From: Botryotinia globosa
Lineage: Eukaryota > Ascomycota > Leotiomycetes > Helotiales > Sclerotiniaceae
Length of the DNA: 64,000 bases
Assembly: GCA_014898425.1 (NCBI GenBank)
Contig: RCSZ01000003.1
Span: forward strand, 2,170,001 to 2,234,000
Reading direction: 5' to 3'
Shown here one piece after another: positions 9,973-21,779 of this stretch. Each line of letters starts with the position of its first letter. Position 1 is the first letter of the stretch. Position numbers and translations under genes: made by a program. The notes beneath the pieces were generated by a model that worked only from the letters and a program-made list of their open reading frames with translations, was not told the origin of the DNA and made no database searches.

Positions 9973-11619
9973 TTATTCTACACGCGATCTTGTTCTACGA
10001 GCCACACAATCCTCCAATTCCAATTCCGAATCACTTGAACTATTCTCTAGCTCTTCTTCTTCAATCTCTTCTTCTGATTCTTCAATTGGGCGTTTGCGTG
10101 GCCGTCCTCGTGGCTTTTTCTCCTTCGGTTTTTCCTCGGCCTTACGTACCATTTTCAATACTTCCTTAGTACTAAAGACAAATTGACCTTGTAATTTGAC
10201 TCTTTTGCCTTTAGTTCTCTTCTTTCGAGTCTCAATTACCTCCTGAGCATCAGAGAGCTGTTTCCGAAGTAGGGCTATCTCAGCATTTTGAGATTCTACA
10301 AGCCTAGTCATTCTCTTGGCATATCGACGAGTTGGCGATGCAGGAGAACCACTGCTTGCTAGAGCTGTATTAAAGATCCGATTTGCTTGCCTTAGTTCTG
10401 TTCCATCTGGAGGAGAACTCCTGAGTATAGACAAGTCTAGGTCTTGATTGGGGGTTCTCATTTGTGGAGTAGAAGGTTGCTGGGAGGAATTAAATGGTAA
10501 TGAATCGAGTACTTTTCGTGGGGCAAAAGGTACTAAACCAGCTCCTCTCCAGCCAGCTTTAATATTAGAAGAATTCAATGCTTTTTTTCTAATATTTTGA
10601 AAGAGTTCTACCCATTCAGCTCTTTGGATTCGCTTTACACTAGCTCGAGAATATCGATCGACCTCTAAAGCATGATATCGTTTCATTGGCCTATACACTG
10701 CAATATCAAATGGCTGAAGCAAGTGAGAGCAATGAGGAGGTAATATAAGTAAATCAATATCATTATCTATACAGAAAGCAATAAAGCTACCTGTAATATG
10801 GCTTGAATGGCCATCCATGATCAAAAGTCGAGGTCGGTCACCTGACACTTTCTTGGATTCTGGTTCGAAAACCCTTTTTAACCATTCTAATCCATGGCTA
10901 TTTGAGGTCCATACATTTGTCCTAGTAGAGAACTGCCAGCTTTGAGGTGTGTCCTTTGGAATCCATGCAGAATTCGTATTCTGAGCCTTGAAAATGACCA
11001 TAGGTGATAGAGCATTTCCAGCTGCATTGACACATTCAAATGCAGTTATCCATTCTTGCTTGCCAGCTGTAACTTTCCAATTCGATTTCTGAGTAGAATC
11101 AACTATTATACGAGTACTTTGAGTACTTCCAACTCCAAATCCGGTTTCATCCATATTATACATATCATCTAATTCATACTTTCGCTCAATGAGACGCGTG
11201 CGAAACGCGTCAAACCAAGCCTGAATATTCTCCGGAGTTGCTTCTTTAGCCCGATTAGACTCTAATTGACGTGAATAGCATGTTTTAAGTTCTGGATGTC
11301 GTTTTTGGAATCTATAGATCCATTCGTGGCCTATAGGTGGAATTTCTGTCGAGGTAGGATTTCGAGATGACGCGACCCGAACGCGTCGAAGACGAATTTC
11401 GTCGGCCATTTCCTTCACCAACATAGGTGTAGCAGGGAATCCAGTGATGGTAAGTCGTGAAATCCATCGTACAAGAGTATTTTCTTCTGCGTTTGAAAGA
11501 ATTTGAGCCATTTCGTGGGTTTGGGAACGTGTTTTCTTCCCAGCCAGTCTATCAGCTAGGGTAGACTTAGGGACTTCAAAATGCTCTGCAGCCTTTCTAA
11601 TTGATTTAAATTCTTTCAA
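9973..11619 (-). CDS. Fot/pogo-type DDD transposase (Tc1/mariner superfamily), N-terminus damaged
   Basis: A 548-codon open frame. In order: a psq/CENP-B helix-turn-helix (SIRKAAEHFEVPKSTLADRL), a second CENP-B-type DNA-binding part ending GHEWIYRFQKRHPEL, then the catalytic core with MDETGF (first Asp), LIMDGHSSH (second Asp) and LLQPFDIAVYRPMKR (third Asp, the DDD form of pogo/Fot). The C-terminus has a coiled-coil-like segment, an AT-hook (RGRPRKRP) and an acidic tail. There is no ATG at the start of this open part. The same frame continues upstream to an ATG at 11700 but is crossed by TAA at 11676-11674 and 11643-11641; both could be CAA changed to TAA by RIP. The first ATG inside the open part (11511) would lose the first helix-turn-helix. 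The rest of the gene has normal composition, unlike every retroelement here. Confidence 0.88.
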   Translation of the reverse strand: MKEFKSIRKAAEHFEVPKSTLADRLAGKKTRSQTHEMAQILSNAEENTLVRWISRLTITGFPATPMLVKEMADEIRLRRVRVASSRNPTSTEIPPIGHEWIYRFQKRHPELKTCYSRQLESNRAKEATPENIQAWFDAFRTRLIERKYELDDMYNMDETGFGVGSTQSTRIIVDSTQKSNWKVTAGKQEWITAFECVNAAGNALSPMVIFKAQNTNSAWIPKDTPQSWQFSTRTNVWTSNSHGLEWLKRVFEPESKKVSGDRPRLLIMDGHSSHITGSFIAFCIDNDIDLLILPPHCSHLLQPFDIAVYRPMKRYHALEVDRYSRASVKRIQRAEWVELFQNIRKKALNSSNIKAGWRGAGLVPFAPRKVLDSLPFNSSQQPSTPQMRTPNQDLDLSILRSSPPDGTELRQANRIFNTALASSGSPASPTRRYAKRMTRLVESQNAEIALLRKQLSDAQEVIETRKKRTKGKRVKLQGQFVFSTKEVLKMVRKAEEKPKEKKPRGRPRKRPIEESEEEIEEEELENSSSDSELELEDCVARRTRSRVE

Positions 11620-11700
11620 TTGAAGTGAAATTATAGCCTTTTATCCCCTAGAGCACCAAGATGTGCTCATCGCTTAACGGGGATCTTGATGATCAGTCAT

Positions 11701-12583
11701 GCTAATTGCCGGGCAGTAGCCCCCGACGTATAGAATCGTTGGTTCCTAATCGGAGAAAAGCGGGAGCGTCCGAAATAATAGTGGAACGCCAAGGCAGTTA
11801 GTTATTCAATCAAGTAAATTCCGAAATCCCGATGTTACTTGAATAACACTCCTGCCATAAATGATAACTTACGCATTTTCTATAATAGTAATATTTTATA
11901 GACCACTAGTGGGTGCACAGACTCACAGAACATTTAAAAAGAAAGCACAATAAATTGTACATCAAAAAAAGCTATTTTAATAATCTAATCAAAATCTAAA
12001 CAATTAATATTTTTATTTGAAATTGAGCTTTAAAACTTTGAAATATAAATTTATTATATAATAAAAAAATTATTAATAGAATTAGTTTATATAATTAATT
12101 ATATAATCTTTCATTAAACTTTTTAATAAAAAAATGTATTACTAAATTTTCAAATTTAATATTTCTTTTTCAAATTTAACTTTCTAATATTATATATTTT
12201 TTATGTTTAAAAATTATATGTTTCAATTTAAATAATTTTAATTAAATTTTGAAATTAATAAATTTAAATATAAAATTATACTTTTTGTTATATCATCTTT
12301 ATAGATTCTAAAGACTTTAGTTGAATAAATTATTAATAAAAATTAATAACTAATAGATTATAATCCTATTAGAGATCTTAAATAGATCGTAGCTTTGTAT
12401 TAAAAGTAGTGTTTAAAGTTAATATAATTAGAATAATTGAAATAAATAATAATAGTTTGTATATATAACAAATATTACGAGCTAGTATAATATCTATGCT
12501 TTTAGTATTCTTTATTAACTTAATTAAGTATAGTAGATGTTCGAAAAGTATCTCTTGAAATTTCATTATGAATAGATACCTAG
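11701..12583. other. Non-coding: GC-normal then AT-rich
   Basis: 11701-11880 has ordinary composition, with an imperfect hairpin at about 11807-11852 (TTATTCAATCAAGTAA against TTACTTGAATAA). From about 11880 the DNA is AT-rich with no gene. A TACCTAGGTA palindrome lies at 12577-12586. Confidence 0.5.
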
Positions 12584-12586
12584 GTA
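12577..12586. repeat. Palindrome TACCTAGGTA (copy 2 of 5)
   Basis: Exact copy. Its last three bases overlap the left end of the fold-back element that starts at 12584. Confidence 0.8.
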
Positions 12587-13099
12587 AGAGTTTAGGCCCC
12601 GGCTTATTGTACACTAAGCGAAAACACACCAAAAAGCCTCATTTCTTCAACTTTTGAACTATATATTATTTCAATCAATCTTCAAATTAGATTTGTAAAA
12701 TTTATTCTGATAATAAATAATTAATGAAATTATATAAAAAAATGAGTGAATTATTCTTAATAATTTTTTTGATAAAATTGTAGGTATTTAAAATTGGAAT
12801 TCCCAAAATTTTCAAAAAAAATCTATTTTTTTTGTAAAGGAAAAGCATTACATATTAGAAAATTTGAAGATTTCCAACTTTAAATACTTATAACTTTATC
12901 CAAAAAATTCTTAAAAATATTTTACTTATTTTTTCAGAAACTAATTTTAGATATTATTTAAATAACTAATTTTCAAATTATATCTTTCATTCATTAAAGA
13001 ATTATAAAAATAATTAATTTATATAAAAAAACGACATTTTTGCAGGGATTTTGTCACGAAATAGGGTGGTGTGCGATAAGCCGAGGCCTAAACTCTTAC
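12584..13099. mobile_element. Fold-back MITE of about 516 bp
   Basis: Both ends read GTAAGAGTTTAGGCC when each is taken inward, and about 28 of the first 31 bases match between the arms; the differences are transitions. Inside, the two halves keep matching imperfectly almost to the centre. For example, the left arm has AGGTATTTAAAATTGGAAT, and the inverted right arm has AAGTATTTAAAGTTGGAAA. If the outer TA is the target duplication, the core begins AGAGTTTAGGCC. No coding capacity. The interior is AT-rich, probably through RIP. Confidence 0.75.
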
Positions 13100-13111
13100 T
13101 TTCGGTCAATC

Positions 13112-13208
13112 AGACTTTGTCATTCAGGCTTTGTCATTCAGGCTTTGTCATTCAGGCTTTGTCATTCAGGCTTTGTTATTCAGGCTTTGTCATCAGGATT
13201 TGTCATTC
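13112..13208. repeat. Seven tandem copies of a 14-bp unit
   Basis: AGGCTTTGTCATTC repeats head to tail; the first copy has AGAC, the fifth TTATTC, the sixth lacks one base and the last has AGGATT. Because 14 is not a multiple of three, it is unlikely to be coding. It begins 13 bases after the fold-back element. Confidence 0.9.
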
Positions 13209-13516
13209 AAGGGAACACTGGCATAAGTTTTGGAGACAATTTCAGTGCTCTAGGGAATAGAATGCATACTCGGGACCCTATGGGGCGTTTGTAGAGATAG
13301 ATTAGAATCCGTAAAAACTGCGGGTTTCCGAGATATCTTAAAGTATCGAGTGTACATTTTACTATAAGAAGTGAGAAAATAACTTAATCACACCTTCATC
13401 TAAAAAGCAAAGAGTTATCTGCCTGAAATCAGAGTTCCTGTCAAACCCATTAGGAATTTTCTGAACAGTCCAGACGAACTGTTCTACTACTGCCGTATAT
13501 TCGACGCCCACCCACA
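13209..13516 (+). promoter_or_regulatory. Upstream region of the monooxygenase gene
   Basis: About 300 bases of ordinary composition between the tandem repeat and the ATG. No clear TATA box or known operator is visible. Presumed promoter and leader by position only. Confidence 0.35.
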
Positions 13517-14889
13517 ATGCCCAACTTCAAAGTTATAATCGTAGGTGCTGGTCCCGTCGGCCTCACAATAGCGCATGCTCTCTCCAAAGCTGGAATCGAC
13601 TTCGTGGTGCTTGAGCGACGACAGGTGGTTGTTGAGGATGTAGGTGCAAGCCTAGTTTTGGCTCCTCAAAGTCTTCGCATTATGTCGCAGCTAGAGCTTC
13701 TGGACCAATTGAAAGTCATTAGCACGGAGCTAGTGCATATTACAAGCTACTCGATGGATGGAAAGAAATTCAAGGAAGCCTGGCCATTTGAAGTCATGAA
13801 ACAGAAGTAAGTTCTTTCTTTCGACGTTTTAAAGCAAACTAATAACCTTTTAACAGTCATGGGTCGCCTCCGCGTGTCTTTCATCGTGCCGAGCTTCTTC
13901 AAGCTATATATGACGGCTTGAAACCAGAGGACAAGTCACGAGTGTTGACGAACAAAAAGGCTACCAGCATTGAAAGCGATGAAGTCGGAGTAAAGATACT
14001 TTGTGCAGATGGATCAACCTACGAAGGGTCTATCGTCATCGGGGCCGATGGGGTCCATAGCCAGACGCGTCAACTTATGCGAAGTCTAACTCTCAAAACT
14101 TCACCAGAAGACACTGTTAACGATGAGGAGCCTTTCACAACCGAATATCGCACAATGTGGTGCACATTTCCCAAGCCAGAGAGTTCAGAGACTGGCCTGG
14201 GGAGCTCTAGTGACGGGAGCAACGCTTCGGTTCAGTACTTAACCAGTAAGGACCGTGCCTGGATCTTTATCTACGAACATTTGGAGAACCCGACAAAGAA
14301 GAGGGCGTGGTATAGCCAGGAAGATGTCGAATCGTTCGCTGCCAAGCATGCCGAAATGCCTATCAACGATCACCTCAAGGTCAAGGACGCCTTTTCCAAG
14401 AAATATCATGCAGGCATGGCAAATCTGGAGGAAGGGATAATCAAACACTGGAGTTGGGGCCGGATTGTTCTTACAGGTGACGCGGCACACAAGTTTACCC
14501 CAAATCATGGGCAGGGACTCAATAACGGCATTCAGGACGCTGTTGCTCTGGTCAACGAGTTGCATCGATGTATAGAATCTGTCAGAGCCCGTAGCCAGCC
14601 TTCCAAAGAGGAGCTAGGCATAGCATTTCAACGCTATCAGTCTACCCGGACGGAATATGTGAAGACGGATTACGACGCTTCCGCAACGGTGACCCGGATG
14701 TCTGCTTGGCCTAACTTCTGGTATGGACTGCTGGATCGACATATAATTCCTCTGATACCGGGTTTCGACGATATGATTATGAATTACTTTGCTGCCCCGC
14801 ACATAGCCGAAGGACAGATCTTGGACTTTGTACGCAGCGAAGAAGTTTTCAAAGGTAAAGTTCCTTGGGTTTATCCGATCAAGGCTTAG
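13517..14889 (+). CDS. FAD-dependent monooxygenase (aromatic hydroxylase / PaxM-like)
   Basis: Exons 13517-13806 and 13857-14889 (intron with GTAAGT donor, CTAATAAC branch-like site, TTTTAACAG acceptor), giving 440 residues. Residues 10-15 are the dinucleotide-binding GAGPVG of a Rossmann fold with the acidic end at VVLER. RAEL near 107 matches the conserved Arg that contacts FAD. GADGVHSQTR (about 159) is the DG motif, and GDAAHKFTPNHGQGLNNG (from 304) is the GD motif with the NHGQGLNNGIQDA extension seen in salicylate hydroxylase and PaxM-type enzymes. Such flavoproteins use NAD(P)H and oxygen to hydroxylate or epoxidise aromatic or terpenoid substrates. PaxM-like members act in meroterpenoid and indole-diterpene clusters, but no other pathway gene is nearby. 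All three flavin motifs are intact, so it may be active. Substrate unknown. Confidence 0.87.
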
Positions 14890-15297
14890 TTTTATAAAGA
14901 AAGTCTAAATACCAAAGAGGTGCATTCTCTCTTAATTTTAATGGTGTTGTTAGAAACGGGAAAGAGGAAGGGATAGATGAGGGATATGGATTTTGATGGG
15001 TTGGGGTTCGCGTCGTGCATGTAAACGATGTCGCTAGCGTGTGCTGAGGCTGCGCAAAATATAATCTCGCTTGCGAGTGATATCATAGACAGTGGTCGCA
15101 TTTGTAACAACAGATATAGACGAAAGTTCCTCAAGGTGCTGCAGCCTGGTTTATCGGGTCCGCTACAGTTCATATTTTGATAGGGCATTTAAAGAGGCCG
15201 CGAAGCACGGCCGAAAAGTGCCACGGTCGAGGGTCATTTGAATGAACATGACATCATATGAGCCTTGCGGATTTAAGAGAGTTGAGCTGCTCCGATG
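14890..15297. other. Intergenic, downstream of the monooxygenase
   Basis: Ordinary composition and no gene. It runs up to the TAA target duplication of the next MITE. A minus-strand frame at 14892-15188 lacks recognisable features. Confidence 0.45.
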
Positions 15298-15300
15298 TAA

Positions 15301-15686
15301 GGGTGCTTTCGGATCGATTTTCGATTTATTTCATAAGATTTTTAATAATATAAAATGGCAAGGGTATTAAGACTAATATATTTGAGTGATATTTAAATGA
15401 TATTTGAATAATGTTGAAAAATGATAGAGGTAAATAATAATAAAGATTTAATAAAGAATTAATTATAAAGCTTCAAAAAGCTGCTTTATAACTAATATAT
15501 AACAATCTTGAAAGCATTTGCTACTTTAATTTATTAGAATTATCAGAAATCAAATAATTCCTAATAATTTATTTCACAAACTAAACATTCAATAAACCTA
15601 TTATTTGAGCTTACTAAGCATTATTTACTAAATAAATCGAATCTAATAATTGAAATAAACCGAAATAAATCGATTCGAACGCACTC
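15301..15686. mobile_element. Harbinger-like MITE, 386 bp
   Basis: The left end reads GGGTGCTTTCGGATCGATTT. The inverted right end reads GAGTGCGTTCGAATCGATTT, and both continue to TTTATTTC-rich DNA. The element is flanked on both sides by TAA (15298-15300 and 15687-15689), the three-base target duplication expected for PIF/Harbinger transposons. AT-rich interior with no coding capacity. Confidence 0.6.
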
Positions 15687-15689
15687 TAA

Positions 15690-16213
15690 ATGTATATAGA
15701 CTGTATCAATTCGAATATATATTAGTACTATAGCTATATTATCAATATTCACATCTCCGTAGTACTTCATCATGTGAGACTTTCCAGGGTCGTGTACATG
15801 AAGCTTCTTTTACATCAAGACACCTTGTTTTATAATTATGAGAAGTCTCGTTCATATTAAATTTGTTTCATCTTGTAGGGAATTCGAATCTAAAAAAAGG
15901 CTTAAGTATATTTAAACTTCAATTCCGATTGGAATGTACAAGTGCTAATTACGCCATTGAAAACTAACTTAATCGATATTATAATACTATTTATTTTCTT
16001 TATATATTACTTTGATTGAAACGATGTCGAAATTAAAACTAGCTGTTTATTATATACTATATTCCTTAATAACCTTGTGGTTAAATAGAAAGGTTAATAA
16101 ACTTTTAATAATTACAAAGTATAGGAAAAACTTAATACTCAATCAAGTCTTTGAGATTTGATAGATGAACTAGGGATAGTAAGATGTAGTCATACTATCA
16201 ATTAATTTATTGT
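15690..16213. other. AT-rich non-coding stretch
   Basis: Non-coding DNA between the MITE and the gypsy element. 15770-15850 keeps near-normal composition, and the rest is AT-rich. No gene seen. Confidence 0.5.
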
Positions 16214-16218
16214 GATTG

Positions 16219-16492
16219 TGTTAGAATAGAGAATAGTAATAAATCAACTTTAGATATATTTTGAAATAAGACTTTTCATTACTTCTCTAAAACTATTGAA
16301 AGTATACAATTTATAATAAGTAAATTGATTTCAATACAAAAACCCAAAATTAGAAATTAGGGTTTCAAAATATTTTTTAAAAAAAAAAGGATTTATAAAA
16401 TATTCTAAAACAAAAAAATCTATAATACAAAAGGGATTTAAAGGTTTTCTACCATATAATCTCATATAACTTATAATTTTATAATCTTGATA
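16219..16492. repeat. Left LTR of the gypsy element (274 bp)
   Basis: Begins TGTTAGAATAG and ends CTTGATA (originally CTTGACA). It matches 23751-24024 throughout, with almost all differences being transitions. This copy is heavily mutated except for its outer left end. Confidence 0.88.
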
Positions 16493-19400
16493 AAACTCCC
16501 TCCCTTTACACTTTGTATTCCAAGAAATGATTTATTTATATTTTATAAAATAAAAAGTAATTCTTTATTACATTACTTATAAATTCTGATTATTATAAAA
16601 ATAAAATTAAAAGTATTTTTATACTTTTATAAAAAATAAAAATAAAAGAAATTCCCATGCTTTTTATATTACAAATAATTGAAATAATAAATATAGTGTT
16701 TCTTATATATCTCACCACCTTATCAATAGATCATCAAATATTTTATAAAATTAATCCTTTTTCCTAAATAATATAATTATTTTAATAGTATATTCCTTTT
16801 AATTAATATATAATTTGTTATAATTACTCCCCTATCTAATGATATTTTATTTATTATATTACATTTTACTACTAATTCCCTAGATTTAATTATTCCCATT
16901 TGTTTATATTGTTTTAAATATATTGCTAGTATTTCAACTAATAATTTTTATTATTTTGAAAATAGTTCTTTTATTTTCTATAATTATTATTATTATTAAA
17001 AAAAGTTTTGTATTTTGATACCTAATCAATATATTCCTGATATTAATTTTATATATCAAAGTTATATATATTACAATACTATTTCAAAGAATAGTATTGA
17101 GAAAAAAATAAATAATAATATTACAATTCAATAAGGGAAATAATATATAAAGAATATAAAAACTTTTTTGTATAAGAAAATTAAATAAAAAAGTATTTAT
17201 AAATTTTAATTAATAAAAGAACTAAATCTTTTGATAATTAATAGATTGAATTGATTTGATAATTTAATAGAGTACTTTGTGAATTCTTATTGTTTCGTGA
17301 CAGATTATTTATTGTTTAAATTTCGAATATATTTTATTAATATTTTTGGAAATATAGAATATTCTGTTTTCTTTGGATATTATTATATTGAGATCTATTA
17401 CTAATCTTATTTCTTCAATAAATTCGAATTACAAAAATGAATTTCTTATTTCTATAATATATCTTTGTATAGTTTTTATAAGTGTTTCGATTATATTATT
17501 TCTAATCTTTGTATTTATAATATTTATGGTTTTTGTATTTTCTATATTTGTATTTGTAGAATCCAATATACTTTCAATAATGGTAGGGATACTGGGTTCT
17601 ATTTCTTTTTGAGTTATTTATAAAATGCTAGATATTTCTCTTTTTTGTATTTATTGTATATTATGCAAAAGATATAGAATCAGATTTTTTGAAATATCTT
17701 TTTCCTTTTTTGGGTTGAATAATAATAAATACTAAAATGAAGATGAGGAAATAAATAATAAAGGCTTTTAGGTTTTTTATCAAATTTCTGTTGTTTTTTT
17801 ATATATAGTTGTTATATCTCAATTCAAAAATAATATTCAAAATGTATTATATATGATATATTGTAAGGTTATTGTTGATTCATTAATTATACTTTATTAT
17901 TCAATTTCTTTTATTTCTTCTTTTGTTTGTAAAACTCCTTAGGCTACTCAATACAAGACCTTATTGCTTGTTTCTAATAATGTATTAGTATTTAGTTATT
18001 GCATTCCTAATCTTAAAAAAGATTCGTTTTTTGATTTGAAAACTTTTCATTCCAATCGAAAGGTTTATATAAAAGAATCTAATAATCAAACGGGTTTTTC
18101 CAAAAAGTTTTATCAAATTGATAAAAATCCTAATTGTTAATTCAAAAGGCTGTGGACTATAATTGCTTAGTTGTTGCTGAATTAGTGTGATAACAATATT
18201 GAAAAAAAAACTCTTAGAATTTTAAAGATAATAATATGGATAAGATTGAAAATGAAATTATTTTATTAGTTGTAGGGAAAATACATAATAATAGTAAAAT
18301 AGATACTATTAATTTTAGATATTTTTTTTCCTTATCGGATTTTTTGGGGTAATAGTATTAAAAATCTAATTTTATTATAAAATCCTTTAATTGTATTGGT
18401 ATAACAATAGTTCCTCAATATTGTTTATATATTGATTTAAGGAGAACTTTTATAAAGGATAAAATATTATAAAAAGCTTAGTATTAGTTTTACAAATCTA
18501 ATTCTAATAAGGATTTTGTTAATATTGATTCTGAGATTTATGAATTAATATCGAAGGTATATAAGAGACAACAGTAGGAGTTGATATATCTAATAATAAT
18601 CTATGGTATACCAGTATTTAAAGAATTATATTCTTATTTTTATCAAAATAAATAATTATAGAGGGAAGAAAGACAAACTCAATTTCGAAAAAGGGATAAC
18701 TTGTTATTAAATATTAAATAGAATCCTATTATATTATAGTTTTCTTTTTTCTTGAATTCTATATTAATAGTTTTTCTTTTTTGTTATATTCTTCCAATAC
18801 TTTTTTTACATTGTTGAGATTGTAAAAGGCTTCTTATATAACTTCTACTAGCTGATAGTTTTTTTATTGAATTAAATATTGAAAATCTCTTTTCCTTTTT
18901 CTATATATTATAATTCGTTTTATTTTATATTTAAAATAATTGTTTATTTTTTTCAATAGCAATAGATTTGTGATATCCGATTGTTTATATTATAGTTTTA
19001 ATAAAGATATATAAAAAATATTGTAAATTTTATAGATTAATAGCAACTTAAATTTGTATATTTAACTATTAATGTTTATATTTATTATTGAAAAGGAGCT
19101 TATAAATCTATCTGAAAACTTCTTTTTTGATTAAAATTATTTAATATTCCGAATACTCAATATTACTCTGTTTTTAATATTGTATCGATATAAGGTTATA
19201 TTTTTCATTTTATTTGCCTTATAATTGATAACTATTTATTATAATTTTTTAAATTTCTCTTTTTTTTTATTGAATGAAGCGATTCATTTGTATATAATTG
19301 GGGTTTTTTTTATAATATTGGTATTCTTACTAATATAATTGAAAATAGATAGAAATCTATATATTACTTAAAAAGAAGTAGTGTTTATAGTATTATATTA

Positions 19401-21424
19401 CATTATATTATATATGAATTTTGTAAATAACAATAACAATATTCAATTGTTTTAATAATAATTAGCATAACAGCTAATATAATGAATTAGGTTTTAATTT
19501 TATTTTTCTATTTGATTATCGATTTATAAATAAAATACTATTGAAAACTTATATTGTATTTTCAGATAAAATAGAAAACTATTCTAGAATTTATTTACAA
19601 ATTGTAATCCTCTATCTAAAATAATATCTTTTAGGATTCTAAAATCTTTAAATATATTTTATATTAATATTTATATTAATTCCAATAATATAATTGATTT
19701 AATTATAGAGATATATTAAGCAAGTTTTGTAAATCTATTTATAATTATTAGAATTGTATTATAAATATACTTGCTTAATTTTAATGGGGGTAAATCTATA
19801 ATGAAATTTATAATTATCTTTTTCCAAAAATTATAAGGTATAAAAAGAATTTATAATTTATTATATAATTTATATCTCTTAATAACAATCTATTAGTATA
19901 TTGTATATATCTGAATGTGATTTTTGATATCTTTCTTTATTGAAGGTTAGAAGTATTTTGATTTTAAGATTTCAAATGTTTTTGTAATATTTTAATGTTT
20001 ATTTGTAGAATTATTGTAATGGGTTTCTAGAATTTCTATTTTTAGAACAAAGTTTGACAATATATAAGCGTTTTTATAATGTCTAAAAAGTCTATTGATA
20101 TCTATTTATTAAAATAAAACGATTTCAATGGAATATAGTCTTTGATTCAAATATTCTTTATTTTTTATAAAATTATTATTTTGCTAGAACTATAATAAAG
20201 CAGATTTTATTATTTTAAATATTCATTCGAATATTATTTTGTTTTTTATTAAAATGTAAGTTATTTGATGAGGTATTAATTATTTGTAATCAATTTCAAT
20301 TAATGAATGTAATTGTTTATAGAATAGTAAACTATATTTTTTTTTATAAGAGGTTTATAATATTATATAAAAACTTTACTTTTTTAATGAGAATATTTTG
20401 AAATAGTTTTATTATTATTAATCTGTTTTTCAATTTATTTTGAAATATGAATAATATATTATTAATACCTTTTGTATTTACTATGTAATCTGAATAATAT
20501 AATAGCTCATTAGTAGAATTTAGCTTTTCTGCTTTATATTTTATTTCGAAATTATATATTATTAAAACTTTAATTTATTTAATTTATTGACTATTTAAAC
20601 TTTTTTTTTTATAAAATATTGAAATATATTATAATTCGATATAATTATAATAATATATCAATTGTCTATCATATAATAATATTATTTTATAAAAACAATA
20701 TATATAATCAATAGTTTTTAATTGTGAATAAAATATTATTGTTTTATTGAAATTAGTTTTCTTGAATAAAATATAACAAGATATTATTATTGAATCAATA
20801 TTTCTAGAATCCCTTCAAGAAATAATTGAAATAATATACAATTTAATATAAATATTGATATATTGATTTCAAATATTATATGAAATAATAGATTAAAATA
20901 TTGAAGAATAAAAATCGAAATAAAAGCTTTTTTTAATATTTCAAATATCTTTTAAACTTTATTTATCTATTTGAATATTATTATTATTTTCTTTTTATAA
21001 ATACTTTTTATTAATATAATTATATTATAAATTATTATCAAATAGATTCTAATAAATTAATAATAGAAGTTTATAAAACTAAGAAATATTTATATATTTT
21101 TCAAATTATTTAGTATAAATTATTCAATAATAATCTAAATCCAATTAAATTCTATAATTACATTTGCAATTAAAACAATAAAATCTAAGAATTCAATTTT
21201 ATTGATATAAAAGATATATTTCTTTAATTTGATATAAAGCTTATATTTAAGGAATTATACAAAAACTCTTCGAATATTTATTATATATATAACTCGGTTT
21301 TTGAAATAAATAAAAATATTATTAAAATATATTATATAGATATTATTTATTAAACCTATTAATATTTGATTTATATATATTTGAAATATAATTGAAATAT
21401 TGATTAAATTGAAAAATATTATTT

Positions 21425-21779
21425 TATATTTATATTAATTATATTATATATAAAACACTATCTTCCACTCATCTTCTACTCAAATATAAATACAATAATA
21501 TACATCTTTTAGATCTAATTTGATAAATATAATACCTTATTAAAAGCAATTTAAGAATTCACTAATAAAAAGCAAAAGGATTCTATCCTTTTTTATAATT
21601 CGATTTAATTTCTTATAATTAATATATAATCGATAACCTCTGTCTTTCTTGAGAATAAATATAATTGATATTTCTATAAAACTAATAAATCGTTTTATTT
21701 ATTCTTTCTTTTGATATTTATTTAAATATTCTTATAATATTACAAATTCTTATTTTGATAGAATATAGATTAGATTCTA
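21425..21779 (-). pseudogene. Reverse transcriptase relic of the gypsy element
   Basis: The first conserved blocks of a Ty3/gypsy RT can be followed on the minus strand with stops at codons where Gln or Trp is expected, for example Y-N-stop-Y-K-Y-K where the family has YGQYEYK. Not functional. Confidence 0.8.

Larger units (their letters stand above)
9913..11700 (-). mobile_element. Fot/pogo DNA transposon, ends not fully defined
   Basis: Covers the transposase frame, its probable original start and the 17-mer repeat on its 3' side. Non-coding DNA of normal composition continues to about 11880 and may belong to the element's 5' end. Matching inverted termini were not found, so one end may be lost or mutated. 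Confidence 0.55.

Noticed and set aside
13112..13208. CRISPR-like array
   Set aside because: Units are adjacent 14-mers with no spacers, in a eukaryotic genome.
17373..17612. Hydrophobic Ile/Phe/Val-rich frame that looks like a membrane protein
   Set aside because: Lies inside the RIP-mutated gypsy element; AT-saturated DNA gives such residues by composition alone.
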